Shown: positions 26,635 through 33,718 of the stretch, in pieces
Layout: each line of letters opens with the position of its first letter
How positions within the stretch are numbered: the first letter of the stretch is position 1
NCBI RefSeq assembly: GCF_007431345.1
Contig: NZ_CP041730.1
Location: 434,001 to 498,000 of the forward strand
DNA from: Chitinimonas arctica
Lineage (GTDB): Bacteria > Pseudomonadota > Gammaproteobacteria > Burkholderiales > Chitinimonadaceae
Direction: 5' to 3'
DNA: 64,000 nt
The notes under the pieces: generated by a model
What the model was told of the DNA's origin: nothing
Database searches by the model: none
The model's input: the letters and a program-made list of their open reading frames with translations, nothing else
Program-made: the position numbers and the translations under genes

Positions 26635-27792
26635 ATGCATCGTATTCCGTCGCATGGTTTACCAAGCACCCAAGCAGCCGCGGCGGATTTTTGGGAACGC
26701 CCCGAAAATCCAGACCTGCGCCGCGCGTTGGACGCCTTGCGCGACAACGGCGAGGACGAGTTGGAACTCGCCGACAAAGCCATGAACGACGCCGACATGG
26801 CGGACTTGGCGGCGGCACTGCGACAAGGCGCCGAGGTGCACACGCTTGATCTGTCCAACAACCCGTTCGACGACAGTGGCCTGGCGGCCCTGGCCGATGC
26901 GTTGCGGGACAACCGCAGCCTGGTAACGCTCCGTCTGAATGACTGTCAAGCCGGTTTGGCGGGCATGCAGGCCTTGGCGGCGGCCCTCAGGACCAACGGC
27001 AGCTTATGCACGCTCGAACTGCAGCGGTGCTGGCTCGGTCCGGCGGCCCTCGCAGCGCTGGCGACCGCCTTGCCGTCCAACATCACCCTGGTCGCGCTCG
27101 ACCTCAGCGACAATGGCCTGGAGGACGCCGGCGCGGCCGTCTTGGCCGCAGGGCTGGCGCGCAACCATAATCTGGATCGGCTGTTTATGCGGCACAACCG
27201 GCTGACGGGCTTGGGCGCCGAGGCGCTGGGCGAGGCGCTGTTGACCCATCCCGCCTTGCAGAAGCTGGACCTGGCCTATAACCAAGTGGGCGATGCCGGT
27301 GCGCGGGCCTTGTCCAGCACGCTGCAGCAAGCCCAAGTCACGTTGACCTCGCTCAACCTGAATGAAAATCGAATCGGCGATACCGGCGCTTTCCACCTGG
27401 CCAGTGCCTTGGTCGACAATTGCTGCCTTACCGAACTCCAGCTGGAAGGCAACCCGCTGCTCAGCAACGCCGGCGCTCGGGCCCTTGCCGAAGCCTTGCG
27501 GCACAACAACCAGCTCACCAACTTGAAGCTGGGCCAACCGCGGGACAGCAGGTTCGATGACCATATCCTGGCCGCTATTTCCGCAGACATAAACCGCAAT
27601 CGCAATTCAGCTGATGAGCAGATGAAGGATTTGGTGCTACGAGCATCGGGGCTTTGCCAAGAAAGTGCATTCCAACAGGCATCGGCTTGCTACCGACAGG
27701 CCGCGAACCTGATGCACTTCGATTCGGCGAGATTTGCACGCATTTTGGTGAGCCAGGCCTTGATTGAAATGAGTGAGTCAGGCCTTGATTGA
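26635..27792 (+). CDS. Leucine-rich-repeat protein (copy B), C-terminus lost by frameshift
   Basis: The start is the ATG at 26635 (MHRIPSHGLPS) with GAGGAAGG upstream; a reading from 26383 only runs through the leader. The 385-residue product has an N-terminal segment (1-45), about ten RNase-inhibitor-type LRRs (LDLSNNPFDDSGLAAL, LDLSDNGLEDAGAAVL, LDLAYNQVGDAGARAL; about 45-310), then the start of the helical tail. Compared with copy C it stops early: a 25-bp tandem repeat at 27749-27798 shifts the frame, and the tail codons continue out of frame to 27962. The LRR part is intact, so a truncated protein may still be made. No signal peptide. Confidence 0.8.
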   Translation: MHRIPSHGLPSTQAAAADFWERPENPDLRRALDALRDNGEDELELADKAMNDADMADLAAALRQGAEVHTLDLSNNPFDDSGLAALADALRDNRSLVTLRLNDCQAGLAGMQALAAALRTNGSLCTLELQRCWLGPAALAALATALPSNITLVALDLSDNGLEDAGAAVLAAGLARNHNLDRLFMRHNRLTGLGAEALGEALLTHPALQKLDLAYNQVGDAGARALSSTLQQAQVTLTSLNLNENRIGDTGAFHLASALVDNCCLTELQLEGNPLLSNAGARALAEALRHNNQLTNLKLGQPRDSRFDDHILAAISADINRNRNSADEQMKDLVLRASGLCQESAFQQASACYRQAANLMHFDSARFARILVSQALIEMSESGLD

Positions 27793-27798
27793 ACCGAC
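27749..27798 (+). repeat. 25-bp tandem repeat that breaks the frame of LRR copy B
   Basis: TGAGCCAGGCCTTGATTGAA (27749-27768) recurs as TGAGTCAGGCCTTGATTGAA (27774-27793), offset 25 bp with one mismatch. Copy C has this stretch once. Because 25 is not a multiple of three, the second unit shifts the frame and brings in the TGA at 27790-27792. Confidence 0.85.
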
Positions 27799-27962
27799 CA
27801 TTCGAAATGCCAATCATTTGGCCTGGGAAGGTCTGGCGCATCTACAGGCGGGGCACGCACTATGTGCAAGCCTACACAGCGCTCGGTCAGGCACTGCAAA
27901 TCTGCACTGACCACACGTTCGCACTGGAGGGCATGCAAGCCTTACAGGCCAGGTCACCCTAA
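27793..27962 (+). pseudogene. Out-of-frame 3' remnant of LRR copy B
   Basis: Removing the 25-bp repeat restores a reading PTIRNANHLAWEGLAHLQAG that matches copy C (PDIENANQLARAGQAHLQAG). A second 4-bp difference near 27854-27870 shifts the frame again, after which QAYTALGQALQICTDHTF matches copy C's tail up to the TAA at 27960-27962. Two indels show the tail has been decaying. Confidence 0.75.
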
Positions 27963-27977
27963 AGGCCATCTGAGTAC

Positions 27978-28001
27978 AAGGGCCGCCCATGGGCGGCCCT
28001 T
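27978..28001 (+). terminator. Perfect 24-bp palindrome, probable terminator after LRR copy B
   Basis: AAGGGCCGCCCATGGGCGGCCCTT is a perfect palindrome 16 bp after the remnant stop. It is the duplicated form of the trxB terminator, but its T-run is degraded (TTGTCGTTTT), so termination may be weaker. The rest of the 27793-28213 stretch is the decayed tail above and the duplicated leader of copy C. Confidence 0.6.
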
Positions 28002-28213
28002 GTCGTTTTCATCCCGCGTCCAAAAGTGATACCGCGCAGCGAAATTCGAATGCCCTCCTGCCAGCTATCACCCACTCCTTGTGGCTTGGACACCCTGATG
28101 ACGGGATCCGCCTTCGCGGGTCTGCCGATATGCCCACATACGGGCCTTACCTTGCCATATCAGCATATAGCGCCACGGCAAGGTAATGCTGTTGATCGAG
28201 GAAGGATAAAAGC

Positions 28214-29560
28214 ATGCTTCGCATTCCATCGCACGGATTACCCACCACCCAAGCAGCCACGGCGGACTTTTCGGAGCGCCCTGCAAACCCTGCCCTGCGC
28301 AAGGCGCTGGACGCCCTGCGCGATAACGACGAGGACAATCTGGCACTCGCCGGCAAAGACATGAGCGACGCCGATATGGTGACCCTGGCGGCGGTATTGC
28401 GACAAAACAGCGAAGTACAATCGCTCGACCTGTCCAACAACCCGTTCGGCGACCGCGGCTTGCAGGCCCTGGCCGACGCACTGCGGGACAACCGCAGCCT
28501 GATCCAGCTTCGCCTGAATGGCTGTCGAGCCGGCTTGCCGGGCATGCAAGCCCTGGCTGCGGCGCTCACGGCCAATCCCGGCTTGAGTACGCTCGAGCTG
28601 CAACGATGCCAGTTCGGCCACGCAGCCCTTGAAGCCCTGGCGAACACCTTGCCGGACAACGGCCGCCTGGCCATACTTGACCTCAGCGGCAATGGGCTGA
28701 ATGACGCGGACGCAGCGGTCCTGGCTACCGCGCTGGCACGCAACGGCTACCTGAAACGGCTGCTACTGAACGACAACTGGCTGACAGCTTTGGGCGCCAA
28801 GGCACTGAGCGAGGCGCTATTGAGCCATCCCAGCCTGGAGAAGCTCGACCTGACCAACAACCAGGTGGGCGATGCCGGCGCCCGAGCCCTGGCCGCCGCC
28901 CTGCGACAAACCCAGGTCTCGCTGACCTCGCTCAATCTGAACCAAAATCAAATCGGCGATACCGGCGCTTTTGACTTGGCCGATGCCTTGGCAAACCCTT
29001 GCTGCCTTTCCGAACTCACGCTGGAAGGCAACCCGATCGGCAACGCCGGCGCCCAGGCACTTGCCGAGGTCTTACAGTACAACGGCCTGCTCACCACCTT
29101 GAAGCTGAGCCCACCGCGCAGCGGTAAGTTTGATGACCTGGTCTTGGCAGCCATCTCCGAAGGCATAAACCGAAATCGCAATTCAGCTTACGAGCAGATG
29201 AAGCTCCTGGTCCTACAGGCAACGCAGCTGCGCGATCAAGGCGCTTTCCAACAGGCATCGATATACTTCCGGATCGCCGCGAACCTGGTGTACTTCGATA
29301 CGGCCAGACATTTAGGCATCGTGCTGCTGCAAGCCGCGATTGAACCGGATATCGAAAATGCCAATCAGCTGGCCCGGGCGGGCCAAGCGCATCTGCAGGC
29401 TGGGCGCTACGCACAAGCCCATACAGCGCTCGCTCAGGCACTGCAGATCTGCCGCGATCACACGCTTGCGCAGGCGGTCCTGAAGGATTTGCAGGACCGG
29501 TCCACCGCGATGCCCCCTACCCCCCGCCCGCCCGAGAGCGGCTCATGCGTACTTATCTGA
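28214..29560 (+). CDS. Leucine-rich-repeat protein with C-terminal CaaX box (copy C)
   Basis: This 448-residue intact paralogue of copy B starts MLRIPSHGLPTTQ after GAGGAAGGATAAAAGC. LRRs of the RNase-inhibitor type fill about 45-310 (LDLSNNPFGDRGLQAL, LDLTNNQVGDAGARAL, LNLNQNQIGDTGAFDL). A helical TPR-like tail occupies about 325-425 (ARAGQAHLQAGRYAQAHTALAQ). A Pro-rich end follows (MPPTPRPPESGS) and terminates in CVLI. That is a textbook eukaryotic prenylation (CaaX) signal, absent in copies A and B. It suggests, but does not prove, that this is an effector acting inside eukaryotic cells. No signal peptide; a secretion route is not visible in the window. Confidence 0.85.
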   Translation: MLRIPSHGLPTTQAATADFSERPANPALRKALDALRDNDEDNLALAGKDMSDADMVTLAAVLRQNSEVQSLDLSNNPFGDRGLQALADALRDNRSLIQLRLNGCRAGLPGMQALAAALTANPGLSTLELQRCQFGHAALEALANTLPDNGRLAILDLSGNGLNDADAAVLATALARNGYLKRLLLNDNWLTALGAKALSEALLSHPSLEKLDLTNNQVGDAGARALAAALRQTQVSLTSLNLNQNQIGDTGAFDLADALANPCCLSELTLEGNPIGNAGAQALAEVLQYNGLLTTLKLSPPRSGKFDDLVLAAISEGINRNRNSAYEQMKLLVLQATQLRDQGAFQQASIYFRIAANLVYFDTARHLGIVLLQAAIEPDIENANQLARAGQAHLQAGRYAQAHTALAQALQICRDHTLAQAVLKDLQDRSTAMPPTPRPPESGSCVLI

Positions 29561-30100
29561 TTTTCTCCGAAGCAAGGGTTTGGCTTCGTAGAAAGCTACC
29601 TTAGCAAGACGCGGATCGGACAGTGAGAGGATGTCGCTACTCTTGCTCGGAATTTCACTCGCGGGGAGTGCCGGTGTCGGGGAGGTCGGGGGTGTCGGGG
29701 GTGTGTAGACAACGCTGCCGCCCGACCACGCTGACGGGGGTATTGCTATGGGTTTGGAGCGATGAAGTCGAGCTTTCGCGATCAGCGCCTGCTCCGCCAC
29801 CCGGGCCTCGTTTCTTACTTCGCACCAGGCATGCTGCAAGCGTTGGGTACGGCTCTGCCAGGATCCATCACCTATGCGATGGGTAAAGAGCTGAATGATC
29901 GCGGCAAAAAAGCGAACGATACGGTAATGGGATGCTTGCTTGGCCACCCCCTCTTCGGATTTTTCCACCTGGTAATGGGTACCGCCCCATTCCACCGACA
30001 GCTTACCGCGCGCATTCGACCGGCAATATTCTGTTGCCACCGTCTTGAATTCATCGACACCGCCGATGTGGGCCGCAGACGGCTTTACATGACACGTCAT
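29543..30100 (-). CDS. Hypothetical protein with Pro-rich linker, next to the LRR gene
   Basis: This 185-residue protein starts at the ATG at 30100 with a strong GGAGG about 11 nt upstream. I do not recognise a family. The N-terminal 115 residues look folded (one short hydrophobic stretch IVRFFAAIIQLF, about 62-73). A Thr/Pro-rich linker (YTPPTPPTSPTPALPASEIP, about 132-151) leads to a basic C-terminus (PLLRRKSDKYA). Its 3' end overlaps the end of LRR copy C by 18 bp, convergent. Composition and neighbourhood are compatible with an effector-like protein, but function is unknown. Confidence 0.6.
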   Translation of the reverse strand: MTCHVKPSAAHIGGVDEFKTVATEYCRSNARGKLSVEWGGTHYQVEKSEEGVAKQASHYRIVRFFAAIIQLFTHRIGDGSWQSRTQRLQHAWCEVRNEARVAEQALIAKARLHRSKPIAIPPSAWSGGSVVYTPPTPPTSPTPALPASEIPSKSSDILSLSDPRLAKVAFYEAKPLLRRKSDKYA

Positions 30101-30221
30101 CTTTTCTCGTCCTCCAAATTGGTGGCCCCGATTATTTAGAATCCCCGCTTTTTTCGACCCAAACGATTCAGCGAAAGTTCATACCGTCGCCTATACCCCG
30201 CCAGGGCATCCGCGCGTAAGC

Positions 30222-30250
30222 CGCAATGGCGGCCTAATGCCGCCATTGCG
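30222..30250. promoter_or_regulatory. Perfect 12-bp inverted repeat just before the smr gene
   Basis: CGCAATGGCGGC (30222-30233) and GCCGCCATTGCG (30239-30250) are exact inverted copies around CTAAT. A TAAAAT (-10-like) sits at 30252-30257 and the ATG at 30264. The repeat covers the place where a -35 box would be, so it could be an operator; it could equally be a transcript hairpin. Confidence 0.5.
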
Positions 30251-30263
30251 CTAAAATCGCGCC

Positions 30264-30899
30264 ATGTCGCGTCCAAAGACTCCCCTCGCCGAACTGCTGA
30301 AACCCTTGGCTCGCCGCATGCGGGCGGACAAGCAGGTGCGCGCGCAACCGACGTCCCCACCGAAAAAACCGCCGGCCGCCACCGAACAGGCGATCTTTAT
30401 GCAGGCGGTGGCCGATGTCACGCCGCTCCGGCAATCCCTACCCTACCCGCATCCCCCCCAGGCCGTTTCACCTTGGCCTCTGCATCATCTTTACGAGGAA
30501 GAACGGGATAGCCAGGACGGCATGTCCGATTTCTGGCCATGGGACAGCATGGCCAGCGATGAGGAAGCACGCTTTCTGCGTCCCGGCCAGAAGCACGACA
30601 CCTTGAAGAAGTTGCAGCGCGGCCATTGGCCGGTGCAAGCCAGCCTGGACCTGCACGGCTTCAATAGCGACCAGGCGCGCATGGCGGTCGGCGGGTTTGT
30701 GCTCGATTGCGTGGCGCGGCGACGGCGCTGCGTGCGCATCGTCCACGGCAAGGGTCTCAGCTCCAGGAACAACGAGCCGGTGCTGAAAAACAAGCTGCGC
30801 AACTGGCTGGCGCAACGCGAGGAGGTCTTGGGCTTTTGCCAGGCAGGACCGGCCGACGGCGGTGCCGGCGCTGTGGTGTTACTGCTGCGCGGCCGCTGA
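30264..30899 (+). CDS. Smr-domain protein
   Basis: This 211-residue protein has a basic N-terminal region (1-60, rich in Lys/Arg/Pro) and a C-terminal Smr domain (about 125-211). The domain motifs LDLHGFNSDQA and RIVHGKGLSSRNNEPVLKNK, and the final VVLLLRGR, are all visible. Smr domains (as in MutS2 C-terminus and SmrA/SmrB) are nucleases acting on DNA or, in SmrB, on mRNA in collided ribosomes. The length and N-terminal extension resemble SmrA/SmrB proteins; which one is not decidable by eye. Confidence 0.87.
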   Translation: MSRPKTPLAELLKPLARRMRADKQVRAQPTSPPKKPPAATEQAIFMQAVADVTPLRQSLPYPHPPQAVSPWPLHHLYEEERDSQDGMSDFWPWDSMASDEEARFLRPGQKHDTLKKLQRGHWPVQASLDLHGFNSDQARMAVGGFVLDCVARRRRCVRIVHGKGLSSRNNEPVLKNKLRNWLAQREEVLGFCQAGPADGGAGAVVLLLRGR

Positions 30900-30982
30900 C
30901 TTTCCAGTCCGCGCTTGTGGGTCGGCCCGCTAGTACGGACAATGCGCACCGCCACAAGAATAATCCAGGGAGTACCGCAGCC

Positions 30983-31894
30983 ATGCTGCTTGCGCTGAGA
31001 ATCGAGGTGGATAGCCTTGCCGCCGCCCGCGACATCACCCCCCGGTTGCTGGGGTTGCTGCGCGACCATGATGCGAAGGCCAGTTTTTTCTTCGCCATGG
31101 GGCCGGACCGCAGCGGCCGCACCGGCGGCCCCCTGTTCGAGGTAGGCGAAAGCCGCCAGCAGATTCGTCTCAATCGCCAATTGAACGGGCCGCGCGGTGC
31201 GGCACGTTGGTATGGCAGCCTGATTCCGGCGCCGGAGCTGGTCAAACATGCCGCTGACGCCATCCGGGCGGTGCGCGATGCTGGCTTCGAAACGGGCTTG
31301 CGCGGCTGGGACCGGGTGAATTGGATCAAGTGCATTGCCGGCGCCGAGGCGAGCTGGGTGCGCGGCGAGCTGGAGGCGGCCTGCCACGCCTACGAAGCGG
31401 TGCTGGGTGAGGCGCCCCATGCCATTGCCCTGCCAGGCTGGCGCGTCAATCGGGCCGCCCTGCGGCTGGAACAGCAGCTAGGCTTGCACTACGCCAGCGA
31501 CACACGCGGCAAACACCCGTTTTTGCCGGTCATAGAGGGAGAGCCGGTCCGCGTCCTGCAACTGCCCACCACGCTGCCCACCTTGTCGGAACTGATCGGC
31601 GCGGGCAATCGCGACGGCACGGCCGCCGTAGACGACTTGCTGGCCATGACCGAGCGCATTCCCCTTACCGGCCATGTCTTCACCATCCAGGCGCACGGCG
31701 ATGGCGGCAAGCGCTTGCCGCTTTTGCAACGTTTACTTGCCGGTTGGCGGGAACAGGGCCTGGAGTTGGCGAGCCTGCAGCGTCTGAGTGAAATCCTCGA
31801 CCCGGCCAAATTGCCCTGGCACACCGTTGAACTGCGCGCCTGGCCAGGCCATGGCGGCCTGCTGGCCTTGCAGGGAGAAGCTTTTCCCGGCTAG
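30983..31894 (+). CDS. ArnD-like polysaccharide deacetylase-family protein, metal ligands lost
   Basis: The start is the ATG at 30983 (MLLALRIEVDSL) with AGGGAG upstream, giving 303 residues; a reading from 30707 would overlap smr. The fold and length follow ArnD (deformylase of undecaprenyl-phosphate-4-formamidoarabinose): LRIEVDSLAAARDITPRLLG, ASFFFAMGPDRSGR, PGWRVN, and a C-terminal HVFTIQAHGDGG. Yet the DxD-type motif is E8-x-D10 and the HxxxH metal site is R107-GWD-R111. Both metal histidines are replaced by arginine, so deformylase activity is doubtful. No other arn gene is present nearby. Confidence 0.78.
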   Translation: MLLALRIEVDSLAAARDITPRLLGLLRDHDAKASFFFAMGPDRSGRTGGPLFEVGESRQQIRLNRQLNGPRGAARWYGSLIPAPELVKHAADAIRAVRDAGFETGLRGWDRVNWIKCIAGAEASWVRGELEAACHAYEAVLGEAPHAIALPGWRVNRAALRLEQQLGLHYASDTRGKHPFLPVIEGEPVRVLQLPTTLPTLSELIGAGNRDGTAAVDDLLAMTERIPLTGHVFTIQAHGDGGKRLPLLQRLLAGWREQGLELASLQRLSEILDPAKLPWHTVELRAWPGHGGLLALQGEAFPG

Positions 31895-31924
31895 TGGCGA
31901 GAAGGTGGCCCATCCCTTGCTTTA

Positions 31925-31949
31925 CTACTCTAACACCTCGTTGGAGTAG
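31925..31949 (+). promoter_or_regulatory. Hairpin that buries the ribosome binding site of the next gene
   Basis: CTACTCTAAC (31925-31934) pairs with GTTGGAGTAG (31940-31949), ten pairs including one G-U, loop ACCTC. The 3' arm contains the GGAG Shine-Dalgarno (31943-31946) of the gene starting at 31954. It could control translation or serve as a weak terminator for the gene before it. Confidence 0.5.
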
Positions 31950-31953
31950 CAAA

Positions 31954-32433
31954 ATGCTCACCGCCCTCGCCTATTACGAACCGCTCGCCAACTATCTGCA
32001 GCCGGCGCCGCCCGTGCCGCACACACGTCTGCCGGGACCGTTGCCGCTAGGCTTTCCGGAAGCATTCCGGGCTCGCTTGATCAGCCTGGCCAGCGATCCC
32101 AGCGTGGGTAACGACACCATGCAGCGCCTCTATTTCGACCTGGTGGTGTGTCCGCAGATCGAAGCCAGCATGCGCCGCATGCACCCGGCCAGCCAGGCCG
32201 GCCTCGACCAGCCGCGCAGCGAAGCCATTTTCCTCGACCCGGCATTTTCCTGGACCATCCATCTCGACGACCGCCTGCATCGGCGCTGGCAGGATTGCCT
32301 GCTGCGGCACGGCGAGCGCGCCGGCCTGGAAGACGTGGTCGGCTTGCTGGCAGGGTTTCGGATACTGGCGGAACATCTTGGGGATAGGGCCGCGTGGGCA
32401 AATACGCCTTGGCGGCCACCTGTGGACTTGTAA
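31954..32433 (+). CDS. Conserved-looking hypothetical protein
   Basis: The 159-residue frame starts at the ATG at 31954 (MLTALAYYEPL) with GGAG 7 nt before it; an upstream in-frame ATG at 31894 overlaps the previous stop but lacks a ribosome binding site. The protein is soluble-looking, begins with a Pro-rich segment (LQPAPPVPHTRLPGPLPLG), and has mixed helices with Trp/His/Asp-rich parts (FSWTIHLDDRLHRRWQDCL). No family is recognised and no signal peptide or membrane segment is seen. Its short distance from the ArnD-like gene suggests co-transcription. Confidence 0.65.
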   Translation: MLTALAYYEPLANYLQPAPPVPHTRLPGPLPLGFPEAFRARLISLASDPSVGNDTMQRLYFDLVVCPQIEASMRRMHPASQAGLDQPRSEAIFLDPAFSWTIHLDDRLHRRWQDCLLRHGERAGLEDVVGLLAGFRILAEHLGDRAAWANTPWRPPVDL

Positions 32434-32468
32434 GCCGGCCGATCGCGTACGCGGCAATAAGCGACAAC

Positions 32469-32852
32469 TCAATGCAAAATACGGGGCACCGACAGGACGA
32501 AGGATTCCACCGGTGCGTCGAAACTCTGGCCATCGTCGGCGCGGAACTGATAGCTGCCATGCATGGTCCCAACCGGCGAGCTGAGCGCCACGCCGCTGGT
32601 GTAGGCGAAGGCCTCGCCCGGCTTCAATTGGGGCTGTTCGCCCACCACGCCTTGGCCGCGGACTTCCTGGGTCTTGCCGTCCGCTTCGCTGATGATCCAA
32701 TGCCGCGTCAGCAATTGGGCCGCCACGGAACCGGTGTTGACGATGCTGATGTGGTAGGCGAATACGTGCCGATTGGCATCCTCGTCCGATTGCTCGGCCA
32801 GGTACTGGGTTTGAACGGTGACGGTGATATCGTACTTGCGGGATTCGCCCAT
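32469..32852 (-). CDS. apaG: ApaG protein
   Basis: This 127-residue single-domain protein has an immunoglobulin-like (fibronectin III) fold. Family motifs are visible: YHISIVNTGSVAAQLLTRHW and IISEADGKTQEVRGQGVVGE, then QPQLKPGEAFAYTSG and GTMHGSYQF. ApaG was linked to Co2+/Mg2+ resistance and Ap4A levels; its molecular role is not settled. The apaG-rpe divergent arrangement is common in betaproteobacteria. Confidence 0.95.
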   Translation of the reverse strand: MGESRKYDITVTVQTQYLAEQSDEDANRHVFAYHISIVNTGSVAAQLLTRHWIISEADGKTQEVRGQGVVGEQPQLKPGEAFAYTSGVALSSPVGTMHGSYQFRADDGQSFDAPVESFVLSVPRILH

Positions 32853-32991
32853 GAAGTGGCTCGGAAAAAAATGCGGTCGTAAAACGCTGGGCTCGGCGCC
32901 CGGCTACGCTTGCCGGGGAATTGGCCCGGACGTTCTCCTACTGATTACACGCGAAAATGTCGGCTTGAACAAGGCATCCTTCGCTTTCCGG

Positions 32992-32997
32992 TAAAAT
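32992..32997 (+). promoter_or_regulatory. Possible -10 box for rpe
   Basis: TAAAAT preceded by GG lies 32 bp before the rpe start in the 176-bp apaG-rpe divergent gap. A TTGAAC at 32965 is too far (21 bp) for a normal -35 spacing, so the assignment is tentative. No other element was seen in the gap. Confidence 0.3.
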
Positions 32998-33028
32998 CGT
33001 ACCTTTCCCCTCTCGCCGAGCGCCCGCC

Positions 33029-33718
33029 ATGAGCCAGCCCACATTCCGCATTGCCCCCTCCATCCTGTCCGCCGACTTCGCAAAACTGGGCGAGGAAGTA
33101 CGGAATGTGATCGCCGCGGGAGCCGATATCATCCATTTCGACGTGATGGACAACCACTACGTCCCCAACCTGACCATCGGCCCGCTGGTGTGCCAGGCCA
33201 TCCGGCCCTGTACCGAAGCCATGATCGATGTACACCTGATGGTCAAACCGGTCGATGCCATCGTGCCGCTGTTCGCCAAGGCCGGCGCGGACTTGATTAC
33301 CTTCCATCCCGAAGCCAGCGAGCATATCGACCGCACCCTGGGGCTGATCAAGGAGCAAGGCTGCAAGGCTGGCCTGGTGTTCAATCCGGCCACGCCGCTG
33401 TCCCATCTGGACTATGTGATGGATAAGATCGATATGGTGCTGCTGATGTCGGTCAATCCCGGTTTCGGCGGCCAGAAGTTCATTCCGGCGACCCTGGACA
33501 AGCTGCGCGAGGCGCGCCGCCGCATCGATGAATATACCGCCCGCACCGGCCGGGAGATCTGGCTGGAGATCGACGGCGGCGTCAAGGTGGACAATATCGC
33601 CGAGATCGCCCGCGCGGGTGCCGACACCTTCGTGGCCGGCTCGGCCATTTACGATTCGCCCGACTACCAGGCCACCATCGCAGCGATGCGCGCCGAGTTG
33701 GCCAAGGTCGGCGCATGA
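33029..33718 (+). CDS. rpe: Ribulose-phosphate 3-epimerase
   Basis: Rpe interconverts ribulose 5-phosphate and xylulose 5-phosphate in the pentose phosphate pathway. The 229-residue TIM barrel has PSILSADFAKLGEEV (about 10-24), the metal/catalytic HFDVMDNHYVPNLTIGP, DVHLMVKPVD, and the phosphate loop EIDGGVKVDNI then VAGSAIYDSP. In betaproteobacteria rpe is normally followed by gph and trpE; here a 12-kb block intervenes. Confidence 0.97.
   Translation: MSQPTFRIAPSILSADFAKLGEEVRNVIAAGADIIHFDVMDNHYVPNLTIGPLVCQAIRPCTEAMIDVHLMVKPVDAIVPLFAKAGADLITFHPEASEHIDRTLGLIKEQGCKAGLVFNPATPLSHLDYVMDKIDMVLLMSVNPGFGGQKFIPATLDKLREARRRIDEYTARTGREIWLEIDGGVKVDNIAEIARAGADTFVAGSAIYDSPDYQATIAAMRAELAKVGA

Larger units (their letters stand above)
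26399..29510 (+). repeat. Tandem duplication of an LRR gene with its leader and terminator (two units, about 1.57 kb each)
   Basis: Unit 1 runs from 26399 and unit 2 from 27971, a period of 1572 bp. Both begin TACAAGGGCCGCCCATGGGC (terminator hairpin), then a related leader of about 200 bp (for example TTCGAATGCC), the same ribosome binding site GAGGAAGGATAA, and an LRR gene (starts at 26635 and 28214). The units have diverged by many substitutions and small indels, so the duplication is not recent. The boundary of unit 2 is approximate. Confidence 0.85.
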
